Positions 20,728 through 29,586 of a stretch of 64,000 nucleotides of DNA are shown in pieces (position 1 is the first letter of the stretch; every line of letters begins with the position of its first letter). The notes under the pieces are model-generated. The model saw nothing but the letters and a program-made list of their open reading frames with translations. It was not told the DNA's origin and searched no databases. Where the stretch lies: positions 870,001 to 934,000 of the forward strand of contig NZ_CP163424.1 of the NCBI RefSeq assembly GCF_041429795.1. Direction: 5' to 3'. Source of the DNA: Algimonas porphyrae. Lineage in GTDB: Bacteria > Pseudomonadota > Alphaproteobacteria > Caulobacterales > Maricaulaceae. The position numbers and the translations under genes are program-made.

Positions 20728-21578
20728 CTCACGACGGGGGGCATGCTGCTCAGGATCGTGGCGACATTGCCGCCTGTTTTCAGACCGAAGGTCGTGCCGC
20801 GGTCCCAGAGCAGGTTGAACTCGACATAGCGGCCCCGCAGAATCAGCTGTTCTTCACGCTCTGCCTCGGTCCAGGACTCATTCATCCGTTCGCGGGCAAT
20901 GTCCGAATAGGTGTTTAGGAAAGCGCGTCCGACATCCTGAGTGAAGGCAAAATCCGCCTCCCAGTCGCCTGAATTATGCCGGTCATAGAAGATGCCGCCA
21001 ATGCCGCGCGGCTCGTCCCGGTGATGCAAGTGGAAATACTCGTCGCACCAGGTTTTGAAGCGGTCATAATCCGCGACCGGATGTGCGTTGCAGGGCATTT
21101 TCATACCCGCGTGAAAAGCGACCGCATCGGGATTGTCCTGCGTGCGCTGAGCGCTCAGCGTCGGGGTCAGATCCGCCCCGCCGCCGAACCAATCGCGCGT
21201 CGTCACGATGTAGCGCGTATTCATATGCACGGCGGGGACACGCGGATTGACCAGATGCGCAATCAGGGAGATGCCTGCTGCCCAGAAGCGCGGATCTTCG
21301 TCCGCACCGGGGATATTGGCGGCCATTTCCGGCGTGAACTCACCCTGCACGATACTGATATGGACGCCGCACTTCTCAAAAAACCGGCCACGCAGCATGC
21401 CGCCCGTTCCGCCCCCGCCATTCGCCACCTTGCGCTGCCAGTCCGTATACTCGAACGTTCCGGGCTCGTCGGGATAGAGCTCAGCTGGGGCATCGCGTTC
21501 GATCGCCTCGAATTCGGCGCAGATCTGGTCGCGTAACTCGCGGAACCACGTGCTGGCACGCCGCTGTTTCTCGTTCAT
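20718..21578 (-). CDS. hemF: oxygen-dependent coproporphyrinogen III oxidase
   Basis: 286 residues from the ATG at 21578; the longer open frame upstream is an out-of-family extension. It converts coproporphyrinogen III to protoporphyrinogen IX in haem synthesis and needs O2. Signatures are [20 protein letters not shown], the Asp/His-rich [38 protein letters not shown] (its first 20 residues are core), and [15 protein letters not shown]. The upstream YciB-like gene ends inside its start codon (ATGA overlap), and the alpha/beta-hydrolase gene begins inside its end. Confidence 0.97.
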   Translation of the reverse strand: MNEKQRRASTWFRELRDQICAEFEAIERDAPAELYPDEPGTFEYTDWQRKVANGGGGTGGMLRGRFFEKCGVHISIVQGEFTPEMAANIPGADEDPRFWAAGISLIAHLVNPRVPAVHMNTRYIVTTRDWFGGGADLTPTLSAQRTQDNPDAVAFHAGMKMPCNAHPVADYDRFKTWCDEYFHLHHRDEPRGIGGIFYDRHNSGDWEADFAFTQDVGRAFLNTYSDIARERMNESWTEAEREEQLILRGRYVEFNLLWDRGTTFGLKTGGNVATILSSMPPVVRWP

Positions 21579-22585
21579 CGGGATTGGTCCTTTTGACGGG
21601 CGAATAGCATGGCGCCGATAATGATGGGGATGGCGATCACCGAATCGAGAAAGGCATTGTACCAGATCCACTGATCGGTGGTGAGGATGAAGGCGAGCGG
21701 TGTGTCGATCGCCATGATCAGCAAGGTCGCCCCTGCCAAGGCCAGAGAGGCTCGGCGGGGATTTAGCCGCCCAAGCCCTTCCATATACAGGGCCATACGC
21801 TTGCCGAGATAGCCGCCGTTGAGAACGAAAGCATCGAACAGTGCGATCGAAGCGCCGATCATGGCCATGAACGTTCCGCGGAGCTTGATGGCGAGATCGT
21901 CCTGAAATCCCCAAGCCAGCCCCGCACTGATCAGGGCCATGCCCGCACCGAAGGCGGCAAAGCCGCCAAGCAGGTCCCATTTGACGAAGGGATTGATCGC
22001 AAACAGCGCAAAAGTCGCTGCCGCTCCTGTCAGGGCCGCCGTGACGAGTCCAAATTCGCGGGCGACGAAAAAGAACAATATGCCAAAGGCGATATCGACA
22101 TAAATTGAGGGGCGCAGGGCTTTCTGCCGTGCGGCAAAAGCACGCTGTTTGGCCGTTTTTTCGCCTGACGATGCGGCGTCCCATTCAGCCGTTTTCGTAT
22201 CCAGTTTCGCCATGCCACGGTCGATCCTGCCGGCTTGTCGAAAAGGTTGGTCATGACTGCGCCATAGCACCGCGCCGTCGCGGTACACGATCAGCCCATA
22301 AGCCAGCAGGCTTATGGCACCGAATTCGATCTGCAGATCATGATCGGGCAGGTCGAAGGACCGCACCGTGGCGAGCGGTTCGGGACCATAGGGCCGTCGC
22401 TCCTCGTGAACCGCCGTTCCGTTGCGCGTGAAGGTGAAATCCTGCGCTTCTGCGCGCATGCGTTCACGTACCACGAGATGCCATTTGTCGGGCGTGCCAG
22501 ACTGGGTGTCAGACTGTGTGTCAGACTGTGTGTCAGGCTGGGCACCCGGCAGGGTGAAGGTGAATGTTGTGCTCAGCATACCCAT
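21575..22585 (-). CDS. YciB/septation-protein-like membrane protein with N-terminal extra domain
   Basis: 336 residues from the ATG at 22585. The first 150 residues are a soluble beta-rich part ([31 protein letters not shown]) preceded by the tandem repeat [10 protein letters not shown]. The C-terminal 190 residues carry five to six hydrophobic spans whose order and motifs resemble YciB/IspZ ([41 protein letters not shown]-like [13 protein letters not shown]). Usual YciB has only the membrane part. It is coupled to hemF by an ATGA overlap and follows trmL by 11 bases. Confidence 0.75.
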   Translation of the reverse strand: MGMLSTTFTFTLPGAQPDTQSDTQSDTQSGTPDKWHLVVRERMRAEAQDFTFTRNGTAVHEERRPYGPEPLATVRSFDLPDHDLQIEFGAISLLAYGLIVYRDGAVLWRSHDQPFRQAGRIDRGMAKLDTKTAEWDAASSGEKTAKQRAFAARQKALRPSIYVDIAFGILFFFVAREFGLVTAALTGAAATFALFAINPFVKWDLLGGFAAFGAGMALISAGLAWGFQDDLAIKLRGTFMAMIGASIALFDAFVLNGGYLGKRMALYMEGLGRLNPRRASLALAGATLLIMAIDTPLAFILTTDQWIWYNAFLDSVIAIPIIIGAMLFARQKDQSR

Positions 22586-22596
22586 GGGCGCGCCGC

Positions 22597-23037
22597 CTAG
22601 GGCAAACGGCCTGTCTGACGCAAGGCTTCGAACAGGGCGATCGCGACGGCATTGGACAGGTTCAGCGACCGCGCGGCAATGGGAATCACGACGCGCCCCT
22701 GACAATCGTCATGAACGCTGTCCGGTACGCCGCGGCTCTCGCTGCCGAAAATCAGATCATCGTCTGGCCGGAAAGCAAACTGATCGAGTTGTACCGCGCC
22801 TTTCGTCGTGAAGAGAATACGCCGCCCCATGGATGCGGCCCGATATGTAGGCCAGTCGGCATGGCGGGTCAGATCGACGCTGCGGCCATAATCCATCGCC
22901 GCGCGGCGCACATCCCGAGTTGCAAGCGGAAAGCCGAGCGGTTCGATCACAGTGAGAGGCGTGTCGAAGCAGGCACAGCTGCGCATGACATTGCCGAGAT
23001 TGGCGGCGATTTCGGGTTGATGGAGCACGATTCGCAT
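22597..23037 (-). CDS. trmL: tRNA (cytidine/uridine-2'-O)-methyltransferase TrmL
   Basis: 146 residues from the ATG at 23037, which has a near-perfect AGGAGG ribosome site. SPOUT family: MRIVLHQPEIAANLGNVMR at the N-terminus, LIFGSESRGVPDSV, and VVIPIAARSLNLSNAVAIAL forming the knotted SAM site. It methylates the wobble ribose of tRNA-Leu species. First gene of the unit trmL, YciB-like, hemF, hydrolase; divergent from petA. Confidence 0.95.
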   Translation of the reverse strand: MRIVLHQPEIAANLGNVMRSCACFDTPLTVIEPLGFPLATRDVRRAAMDYGRSVDLTRHADWPTYRAASMGRRILFTTKGAVQLDQFAFRPDDDLIFGSESRGVPDSVHDDCQGRVVIPIAARSLNLSNAVAIALFEALRQTGRLP

Positions 23038-23097
23038 GGGGCCCCTCCTAGCAGGTCTGTTCCAGCGCCGGGCAGCGGAGCGCAGATCGGTCTTTAG

Positions 23098-23114
23098 TTG
23101 CAAACCGTTTGCAA
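23098..23114. promoter_or_regulatory. 17-base perfect palindrome between trmL and petA
   Basis: TTGCAAAC-C-GTTTGCAA, symmetrical around one base. It lies 60 bases upstream of trmL and 144 bases upstream of petA. The half-site resembles LacI-family operators (TTGCAAACG...). The regulator is not in the window. Confidence 0.55.
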
Positions 23115-23257
23115 GAGACTGTAATGCGGACGAAAATTGCGGCGGAATGACGCCATTCGCGGGTGGCCATTCGTCTTATATGAGGCTAGAGAGCCCGCGC
23201 GTGGGGCTGAAAGGCCCGCTCACACGCCGATATGGGACTGTATAGAAGGTAGAACCG

Positions 23258-23818
23258 ATGGCCGAGACTGGCTTGATCCACCCTGACGATATCGTCAAAG
23301 ACGAAGGCAAGCGTGATTTCATCTTCCTCGCCGCCGGTGCCGCCGGTGCCGTAGGGGCCGCATCCATCGTCTGGCCCTTGCTGGCCCAGATGGGCAAAGC
23401 AGCCGACACGCTGGCCTTGGCTTCGATCGAAATCGATATTTCCAAAATCGCCGAGGGCGAACAGCTGCGCGTATTGTGGCGTGGGGCGCCCGTCTTCGTG
23501 CGTCACCGGACGGCGGCCGAGATCGCTGAAGCGGAAAGCGTCGATATGGGCGCTCTGCCCGATCCTGCGACAGACGCATCCCGTCTGATCCCAGGCCCGG
23601 ACGGTGCGCTGAAGCCGCAATATCTGGTTCAAGTCGGGGTCTGCACCCATTTTGGGTGCGTTCCCGTTGGCGAAGCGGGTGACTATGATGGCTGGTACTG
23701 CCCTTGTCATGGCAGTCACTACGACACGTCGGGCCGGATCCGCAAAGGACCTGCGCCCCGGAACCTCGATATTCCCCCTTATGAGTACCTCTCCGACACC
23801 GTCATCAAGGTCGGTTAG
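23258..23818 (+). CDS. petA: ubiquinol-cytochrome c reductase Rieske iron-sulfur subunit
   Basis: 186 residues. A membrane anchor at residues 24-48 is preceded by [10 protein letters not shown], a Tat-type signal in which the usual Arg-Arg is Lys-Arg. The 2Fe-2S ligands lie in [10 protein letters not shown] and [10 protein letters not shown]. It takes electrons from ubiquinol in the bc1 complex and passes them to cytochrome c1. First gene of petABC; petB starts 47 bases later. Confidence 0.97.
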   Translation: MAETGLIHPDDIVKDEGKRDFIFLAAGAAGAVGAASIVWPLLAQMGKAADTLALASIEIDISKIAEGEQLRVLWRGAPVFVRHRTAAEIAEAESVDMGALPDPATDASRLIPGPDGALKPQYLVQVGVCTHFGCVPVGEAGDYDGWYCPCHGSHYDTSGRIRKGPAPRNLDIPPYEYLSDTVIKVG

Positions 23819-23865
23819 CACCGTACACTGACGATCGACGCCAGAAGAGAAGAAGAGACGAGATA

Positions 23866-25155
23866 ATGAGCGGACATTCCACCTACGAACCCAAGGGCTC
23901 CATAGCGCGCTGGATGGACCAGCGCCTGCCGGTCGTGCGCATGGGTGCGGATTTCATGGCGATGCCGACGCCGCGCAACCTGAATTACTGGTGGACCTTT
24001 GGCGGTATCCTGACCCTGTGTCTGGTGATCCAGATCGTCACTGGCGTGATCCTGGGGATGCACTACGTCGCCCATGTCGATCACGCCTTCGATTCGGTTC
24101 AGCGGATCCGCCGCGACGTTCCTTATGGCTGGTTGATGCAAAGCACACATGCGGTCGGTGCTTCCATGTTCTTCCTTGCCGTCTACATGCATATGTTCCG
24201 CGGCCTGTATTACGGATCCTACAAGGCCCCGCGCGAAATTCTCTGGATCATTGGCTGCCTGATCTATCTTGTCATGATGGCGACTGCATTCCTGGGCTAT
24301 ACGCTGCCATGGGGTCAGATGTCCTTCTGGGGCGCGACAGTGATAACCGGCTTTTTCGGCGCTGTGCCGATTGTCGGTGAAGGCCTCCAGCAATGGCTGC
24401 TCGGCGGTTACGCCGTCGAAAACGCGACCCTGAACCGCTTTTACAGCCTGCACTACCTGCTGCCCTTCATCATCGCCGCACTGGTCGGTCTGCATGTCTG
24501 GGCCCTGCATGTGACCGGGTCGAACAATCCGATCGGGGTGTCGGAGAAGGTCAAGACGGATACGCTGCCTTTCCACCCCTATTTCACGGTCAAGGACATG
24601 TTCGCCATCGTGGTGTTCCTGATGATCTTCGGATTCTTCTTGTTCTACCTGCCGGATGCGCTTGGCCATGCGGATAACTATATCCCGGCGGATCCGCTCA
24701 ATACGCCTGCACACATCGTGCCGGAATGGTACTTCCTACCTTTCTACGCGATCCTACGGGCCGTGCCGGACAAGTTGGCCGGTATCCTGCTGATGCTCGG
24801 CGCCATTCTAGTGCTGTTCGTCCTGCCATGGCTCGACACGTCGCGCGTGCGGTCCATGCGGTTCCGTCCGCTGGCACGCCCCTTCTTCTTCTTGTTCCTG
24901 TTCTTCTGCTTCGTTCTGGGCTGGTGCGGGGCAGGCGTCCCGGACGATTATGCGATTAAGATCGGTGATGGCGGGCTGACCTTCTACCGGCTGGGGCAGA
25001 TCAGTACGCTCTACTACTTCGCCTACTTCCTCATCATTCTGCCGATCCTCGGCCTGATCGAGGACCCCAAGGAGCGCCCGGCATCGATTACGCAGTCGAT
25101 TCTGAGCGAAACATCCAAACCGCAACCCGAGACGGCCCTCGCGCCTGCCGAATAG
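23866..25155 (+). CDS. petB: cytochrome b of the bc1 complex
   Basis: 429 residues, eight or nine membrane spans. It carries the haem-binding His pairs on two helices ([19 protein letters not shown] and [20 protein letters not shown]), and the PEWY quinol-site motif in [15 protein letters not shown]. It holds haems bL and bH and both quinone sites. It lies in the order petA-petB-petC. The C-terminal extension after the last span ([15 protein letters not shown]) is short and polar. Confidence 0.97.
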   Translation: MSGHSTYEPKGSIARWMDQRLPVVRMGADFMAMPTPRNLNYWWTFGGILTLCLVIQIVTGVILGMHYVAHVDHAFDSVQRIRRDVPYGWLMQSTHAVGASMFFLAVYMHMFRGLYYGSYKAPREILWIIGCLIYLVMMATAFLGYTLPWGQMSFWGATVITGFFGAVPIVGEGLQQWLLGGYAVENATLNRFYSLHYLLPFIIAALVGLHVWALHVTGSNNPIGVSEKVKTDTLPFHPYFTVKDMFAIVVFLMIFGFFLFYLPDALGHADNYIPADPLNTPAHIVPEWYFLPFYAILRAVPDKLAGILLMLGAILVLFVLPWLDTSRVRSMRFRPLARPFFFLFLFFCFVLGWCGAGVPDDYAIKIGDGGLTFYRLGQISTLYYFAYFLIILPILGLIEDPKERPASITQSILSETSKPQPETALAPAE

Positions 25156-25211
25156 GCGCGCAGAGCCCTGACCGACCCCAAGACCGACCGATAATCGGGG
25201 GAAAGACGACC

Positions 25212-26072
25212 ATGGCATTCAAGACTGTCAGAAATCTGATCATTGTGGGCGGCGTCGCTGTCGCCACGGCGACCGGTATCGCGCTGGCTGCCGGAGGGAG
25301 CGGCCCTGCAGACGGCTACAAGATGGTGCACAAGCACTGGCACTGGAGCGGCTTTAACGGCACTTACGATCAGGAAGCCATGCAACGCGGTTTTCAGATC
25401 TATGAGCAGGTCTGCCGGTCCTGTCACAATCTCGATCATCTCGCTTTCCGTCATCTCGGTGATGAGGGTGGGCCCTTCTATGATTACAAATATCCGAACC
25501 CTAATGACAATCCGCTCGTCAAGAATATTGCCGCACAATATGAGGTGACGGATCTGGATCCGGAAGACGGGTCCGAAGTGACACGTGCGGCTGTTCCAGC
25601 CGACATGTTCCCGAGCGTCTATACCAATGCGATCGAAGCCCGCTCGGTCAATAACGGAGCGCTGCCACCGGATCTGTCGCTGATCGTCAAAGCACGGAAT
25701 GACGGGGCTAACTATCTCTATAATCTGATGCTCGCCTATGATCATCCACAGCCTGAAGGTCTATCCCTGTCACCGGGTCAGTATTACAACCCGGTCAAGG
25801 AAGGCTCCAAGATCGCCATGGCTCCGCAATTGCAGCCGCAGGTCGGCCTGTTCGAATATCAGAGCGACACGGAAGGGCAGAACCCGCCCGAAGCCACGAT
25901 CGAGCAGATGGCGGCGGACCTGACGGAATTTCTGGCCTGGTCAGCGGATCCCAAACTGGCCGCGCGGAAGTCGGCCGGTCTGATGTCGATGGTCTACCTC
26001 CTGATATTGGCCGTGCTGTTATGGTTGTCCTATAAGCGCTTGTGGCGGCGACTGAAGCCGTCAGAGGACTAG
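25212..26072 (+). CDS. petC: cytochrome c1
   Basis: 286 residues. An N-terminal signal (FKTVRNLIIVGGVAVATATG) leads to the haem c motif CRSCHNLDH near residue 73. A methionine axial ligand is likely in the KIAMAPQL segment. A C-terminal membrane anchor (MVYLLILAVLLWLSY) keeps the domain in the periplasm. It accepts electrons from the Rieske centre. Last gene of petABC, with a terminator after it. Confidence 0.96.
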   Translation: MAFKTVRNLIIVGGVAVATATGIALAAGGSGPADGYKMVHKHWHWSGFNGTYDQEAMQRGFQIYEQVCRSCHNLDHLAFRHLGDEGGPFYDYKYPNPNDNPLVKNIAAQYEVTDLDPEDGSEVTRAAVPADMFPSVYTNAIEARSVNNGALPPDLSLIVKARNDGANYLYNLMLAYDHPQPEGLSLSPGQYYNPVKEGSKIAMAPQLQPQVGLFEYQSDTEGQNPPEATIEQMAADLTEFLAWSADPKLAARKSAGLMSMVYLLILAVLLWLSYKRLWRRLKPSED

Positions 26073-26104
26073 GTCCTGCCTTCACATCCTCGACGCATTG
26101 ATCA

Positions 26105-26130
26105 GGCCGCCCCACGCCGGGCGGCTTTTT
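26105..26130 (+). terminator. terminator after petABC
   Basis: GCCGCCC and GGGCGGC, loop CACGCC, followed by five T residues; begins 33 bases after the petC stop. Confidence 0.85.
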
Positions 26131-26241
26131 CATTGGCTGGATATGCAGGATGAGAAAAGCTGTCGCCATGGTCGGTTCTGGGATATAACATTCGTTAAAC
26201 TGGCGTGATCCGTATCGACCCGCTGCAACGAGGAACCGCGG

Positions 26242-27540
26242 ATGGGTTCGACGAAATTGACGGGTATGCTTGCGATTATCGTCGCCAGCCTGACAGCCAT
26301 TGTCGCCGCCGTTGCACTCTATACATCGGTACAGACCGCGAGCGCAGAACGTGAGGCACGGGCTGCGCTGAGCGATGCCACGGCCTATCGCCAATCGCTC
26401 GGGGCTCTTCAGGATGCCGTGCTCGATGCCGAAACGGGGCAGCGAGGCTATCTCCTGACGGGCGACCGCAACTATCTGCAGCCATACCAGCGTGCGTTTG
26501 AACTTCTGGAAAACAATGCCGGGCAGGGATGGTCGCATCCGGCCCTGCAGGAAGACCCGGACGGAGAACTGCGCCAGCTGGTCGAATTGAAACTGACCGA
26601 GATGCAGGAAACGGTACGCCTGTTCGATGCGGGGAGCCCCGAAGCGGCTTTGCGCATGGTGCAGACGGATCGCGGCCGCGAAGCCATGGCGGATATCCGG
26701 CGCATTATCGCCAAACGTCAATCCGATGTCGGGCTGATGGTTGACAGGGCGATCGAGCGCACCCGGGAATACAGCCGGCGGGCCAGTGTCGTGTCGATGT
26801 TGCTGGCTATTCTGCTGGGACTATCTGCGATTACGGGTGCCTTCGCGCTTTATCTGTGGCTCCGCACCCGACAGGCTGAAACGCAAGCCGAGGAGGCTGT
26901 CGACAGTGCAGAGCGGATCGAAATTATCGCGCATGAGCTCGATCACCGGATGAAGAACATGTTTACCGTGACACAGAGCATGTTGCGGCAGAGCGCGCGA
27001 GGTCGGGGCGACGATGTCGCGGTCTATGCCGAGCAGGCGGTGGCACGGATACAGGCCATGTCGCACGCCTATTCCGCCACGCGTGAGCTCGACGATGCCC
27101 GCTCACTGCCCAATTCGACGATCATCGAACAGGTGGTTCGGGCGCAACTGCTGGACACGCATCGGTTCGACATCGAAGGCGAAGATCGGCAGATCCGTGA
27201 AAATGCCGTGTCGCCACTCGCCCTGATCCTTCATGAACTGACGACCAACGCACTGAAATATGGCGCCTGGAAAGCCGTCGATACGGATGACGGCGTCTCC
27301 CGGGTCAAGATCAGCTGGCGCATCAGCGAGGATGACCGGTATGAAATGCTGTGGGATGAACAGCATGAGCGCTCGGGTCAGTCCGCTCCGGATGCACCGG
27401 GCTACGGATCGAAACTGATCCGGGCCTGTGCCGCGCAGCTGGGCGGAACCGTCCATCATGACTGGCACGAAAACGGTGTTCGCATCCGGTTGATCGCGGA
27501 CCGGGCGCGTCTCGGTCTCATGCCGATCACGCCCGGCTAG
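26242..27540 (+). CDS. CHASE3 sensor histidine kinase of the HWE/HisKA_2 class
   Basis: 432 residues. A membrane span at residues 9-30, then a CHASE3 domain (DAVLDAETGQRGYLLTG near 60) and a second span near 183-205. The phosphoacceptor box is ELDHRMKNMFTVTQSMLRQ, typical of HWE/HisKA_2 kinases. The ATP domain has LILHELTTNALKYGAW and a reduced G-box (GYGSKLI). Such kinases often feed the alphaproteobacterial PhyR/NepR general stress response, but no phyR, nepR or ecfG gene is nearby. It stands alone between petC and the hpa dioxygenase genes. Confidence 0.9.
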   Translation: MGSTKLTGMLAIIVASLTAIVAAVALYTSVQTASAEREARAALSDATAYRQSLGALQDAVLDAETGQRGYLLTGDRNYLQPYQRAFELLENNAGQGWSHPALQEDPDGELRQLVELKLTEMQETVRLFDAGSPEAALRMVQTDRGREAMADIRRIIAKRQSDVGLMVDRAIERTREYSRRASVVSMLLAILLGLSAITGAFALYLWLRTRQAETQAEEAVDSAERIEIIAHELDHRMKNMFTVTQSMLRQSARGRGDDVAVYAEQAVARIQAMSHAYSATRELDDARSLPNSTIIEQVVRAQLLDTHRFDIEGEDRQIRENAVSPLALILHELTTNALKYGAWKAVDTDDGVSRVKISWRISEDDRYEMLWDEQHERSGQSAPDAPGYGSKLIRACAAQLGGTVHHDWHENGVRIRLIADRARLGLMPITPG

Positions 27541-27566
27541 AACAGGCCGGCCGCCGGGATCGTACC

Positions 27567-28385
27567 CTAGACGATATCCATCACGCCGACCGTGCAGGAC
27601 ACAGCGAAGATCGGGATCGGCTGCATGTACCAGATGTCGCCTTGTCCGCCCGCTGCAGCAGCAACTGCATTGAAGGTGCGGATCTCGAAGCCGCCCTGTC
27701 CGGCATCGCGTAGCGTTTCTTCGTCCGTATAGGCGGACAGCGCCTCGCGGTCATTGCGCGTCCAGCGGTCGAGATAGTCCCGGTCCCAGGCCTCGTTGAT
27801 TTTGCCGCTATTCGGCGTGGCGGGCCAATGGCTGATCCCGCCCGTCCCGACCACGGCGATTCGTTCAGGCACGGCATCAGCCGCCCGCCGGATCGCCTCG
27901 CCAAAGGCCCAGGCCCGGTGCAGCGGCGTCAGGGGCGGCCCCTGGCAATTGATGTTGGCCGGAATGACCTTCATGTCGTAGCGCGGCGTCAGAAAATGCA
28001 GCGGCACCATGATGCCGTGATCCATCTTCCATTCCTCGGCATAGGCCGTGTCGACCGTTTGCATGACTTCGCTGACGATGCGCTTGCCGATGTCGGGCGC
28101 GCCCGGGATTTTGGTGTGCGGTATATTGAGCCAGTCCGGATCTTCGATCGGGCCTTCATATTCTTCGCCCATGCCGATGGCGTAGGCGGGCATGTTGTCC
28201 ATGAAGAAATTGGCGAAATGCTCCGCCGCGATGACGATCAGCGCGTCCGGTTTGCTCGCTTCCATCGCCAGACGCAGCCGGTCCATGGCGGCGTAGAGGC
28301 CGTCCTTCAATTCCGGATCAGCGCGGTCCGCGCGCCCCGTTATGCCCGGGGCATGGGAACAGATACCTGCAAATACAAGTGCCAT
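27567..28385 (-). CDS. class III extradiol dioxygenase, LigB-type large subunit
   Basis: 272 residues. Fe(II) ligands expected for LigB proteins are visible: His11 in CSHAP, His56 in AAEHFANF and Glu234 in GGFEIRTF. A conserved His186 (GGISHWPA) matches the catalytic base. The family splits catechol rings next to the hydroxyls. Its operon partners are a LigA-like subunit and hpaH, and the same operator controls the other hpa genes. 3,4-dihydroxyphenylacetate is therefore the likely substrate (HpaD role), but protocatechuate or gallate cannot be excluded. Its ATG overlaps the ligA-like stop by one base. Confidence 0.85.
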   Translation of the reverse strand: MALVFAGICSHAPGITGRADRADPELKDGLYAAMDRLRLAMEASKPDALIVIAAEHFANFFMDNMPAYAIGMGEEYEGPIEDPDWLNIPHTKIPGAPDIGKRIVSEVMQTVDTAYAEEWKMDHGIMVPLHFLTPRYDMKVIPANINCQGPPLTPLHRAWAFGEAIRRAADAVPERIAVVGTGGISHWPATPNSGKINEAWDRDYLDRWTRNDREALSAYTDEETLRDAGQGGFEIRTFNAVAAAAGGQGDIWYMQPIPIFAVSCTVGVMDIV

Positions 28386-28705
28386 CAGACTGCACCTCCG
28401 CTTCCGCCGTCGACGACCTTGTAGAGCCCGCCCTTGACCTGACCATGCTGGGCCAGACCGTCCTTCATGGCATCGATGTACTCATTCCATTCAAGTCCGA
28501 GAAAGGCCGCGAAATGCATCAGGATCTGGCCGTTGACCCCGTGAATATAAAGTTCGCCAATCTCGCCATCTCTGAGCCAGCCCCGCTCTTCATCGGTCAG
28601 CGGAAAGCCCGCCATCGCCGCGTCGGCATCGGCCTTGAACTGGTCCTGCAGCTCCCGATCCCGGTTGATCCGGTAGAGGATTTTCTGAACGCCATATAAG
28701 CTCAT
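28385..28705 (-). CDS. LigA-like small subunit of extradiol dioxygenase
   Basis: 106 residues, all predicted helical. It matches the LigA family: YGVQKILYRINRDRELQDQF, then FPLTDEERGWLRDGEIGELY and GVNGQILMHFAAFLG. In protocatechuate 4,5-dioxygenase the alpha subunit caps the active site of LigB. E. coli-type HpaD works without such a subunit, so its presence here is notable. It is shorter than LigA of Sphingobium (about 139 residues). It starts 52 bases after hpaH and is coupled to the large-subunit gene. Confidence 0.85.
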   Translation of the reverse strand: MSLYGVQKILYRINRDRELQDQFKADADAAMAGFPLTDEERGWLRDGEIGELYIHGVNGQILMHFAAFLGLEWNEYIDAMKDGLAQHGQVKGGLYKVVDGGSGGAV

Positions 28706-28757
28706 TTTCTATCCCTGTCGCACGCTGGGCTTACTTTCCAGCGCATGTATGCGTCCT

Positions 28758-29561
28758 TTACGAAAAACCCAGCTCGACGGAGCCATAGCGCCCGAAGTCG
28801 GCGAGAAAGTGATCGCCAGCACGCGCCATGACAGGTCGCGTAAAGGATCCGCTCATCAGATATTGCCCGGCTTCCAGCTTGATCCCATGGGGTGCGAAGC
28901 GTTTGGCCAGCCACACCAGCCCCTCTGCCGGATGATCCATGACACCGGCGCCCAGGCCCGTCTCCTCGACGATCCCTTTCCGGTACAGAATGGAGCCTGC
29001 CCAACGCAGATCGATCGCGTCCGGTGCGATCGGCTCGGTCCCGACGATAATACCAGCATTGGCGGCATTGTCGCTGATCGTGTCCGTCACCAGCCGCATA
29101 TAGCCCGTCTCCGGATCGATCCGATGCGACCGCGCAGCGATCAGCTCCAGGCTCGGCAGGATGTAATCCGTCGCGTCCATGACGTCATCCACGCTCAGAT
29201 CGTCGCCGGACAGATCGCGCTTCAGAACGAACGTCCATTCCACTTCCAGACGCGGATCGATAAAGTCCGCAGCCGGGAGAGTGTCGCCGCTCTGAAACAA
29301 CATGTCGTCCAATAGCGTGCCGAAATCCGGCTCGCCAATCTGCATGGCCTGCTGCATGGCGCGGCTGGTCAGCCCGACCTTGCGGCCGATTACATGCCGT
29401 CCGCGCGCAACTTTGCGCGCAACCCACGCATCCTGCACCGCATAGGCATCATCCAGATCCATCGCCCGGTCTTGCGAAAAGGCGCGGACAGGTTTCGCGT
29501 CGATTTCCGCCTTGTCATGGGCGGCGGCCTGTTCGGCAATCTGTTCGGGGGTCAATGGCAT
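28758..29561 (-). CDS. hpaH: 2-oxo-hept-4-ene-1,7-dioate hydratase
   Basis: 267 residues, equal to the usual HpaH length. It belongs to the MhpD/HpaH hydratase branch of the FAH fold: GRKVGLTSRAMQQAMQI, then DPRLEVEWTFVLKRDL with the Glu-X-Glu metal site, and DNAANAGIIVG. It hydrates the dienoic diacid made by HpaG before aldol cleavage. First gene of the unit hpaH, ligA-like, ligB-like. The ATG lies only 13 bases after the operator palindrome and has no Shine-Dalgarno sequence, so the mRNA may be leaderless. Confidence 0.88.
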   Translation of the reverse strand: MPLTPEQIAEQAAAHDKAEIDAKPVRAFSQDRAMDLDDAYAVQDAWVARKVARGRHVIGRKVGLTSRAMQQAMQIGEPDFGTLLDDMLFQSGDTLPAADFIDPRLEVEWTFVLKRDLSGDDLSVDDVMDATDYILPSLELIAARSHRIDPETGYMRLVTDTISDNAANAGIIVGTEPIAPDAIDLRWAGSILYRKGIVEETGLGAGVMDHPAEGLVWLAKRFAPHGIKLEAGQYLMSGSFTRPVMARAGDHFLADFGRYGSVELGFS

Positions 29562-29565
29562 GGGA

Positions 29566-29586
29566 TGAAATTACTTAACATGTTAA
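29566..29586 (-). promoter_or_regulatory. probable HpaR operator upstream of hpaH
   Basis: Perfect palindrome TTAACATGTTAA at 29575-29586, continued toward hpaH by GTAATTTCA on the minus strand. The same 21 bases occur in the same orientation before hpaG at 55731-55751. Since hpaR sits in the hpaG unit, this is the likely binding site by which HpaR represses both units until pathway substrate is present. Confidence 0.75.
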
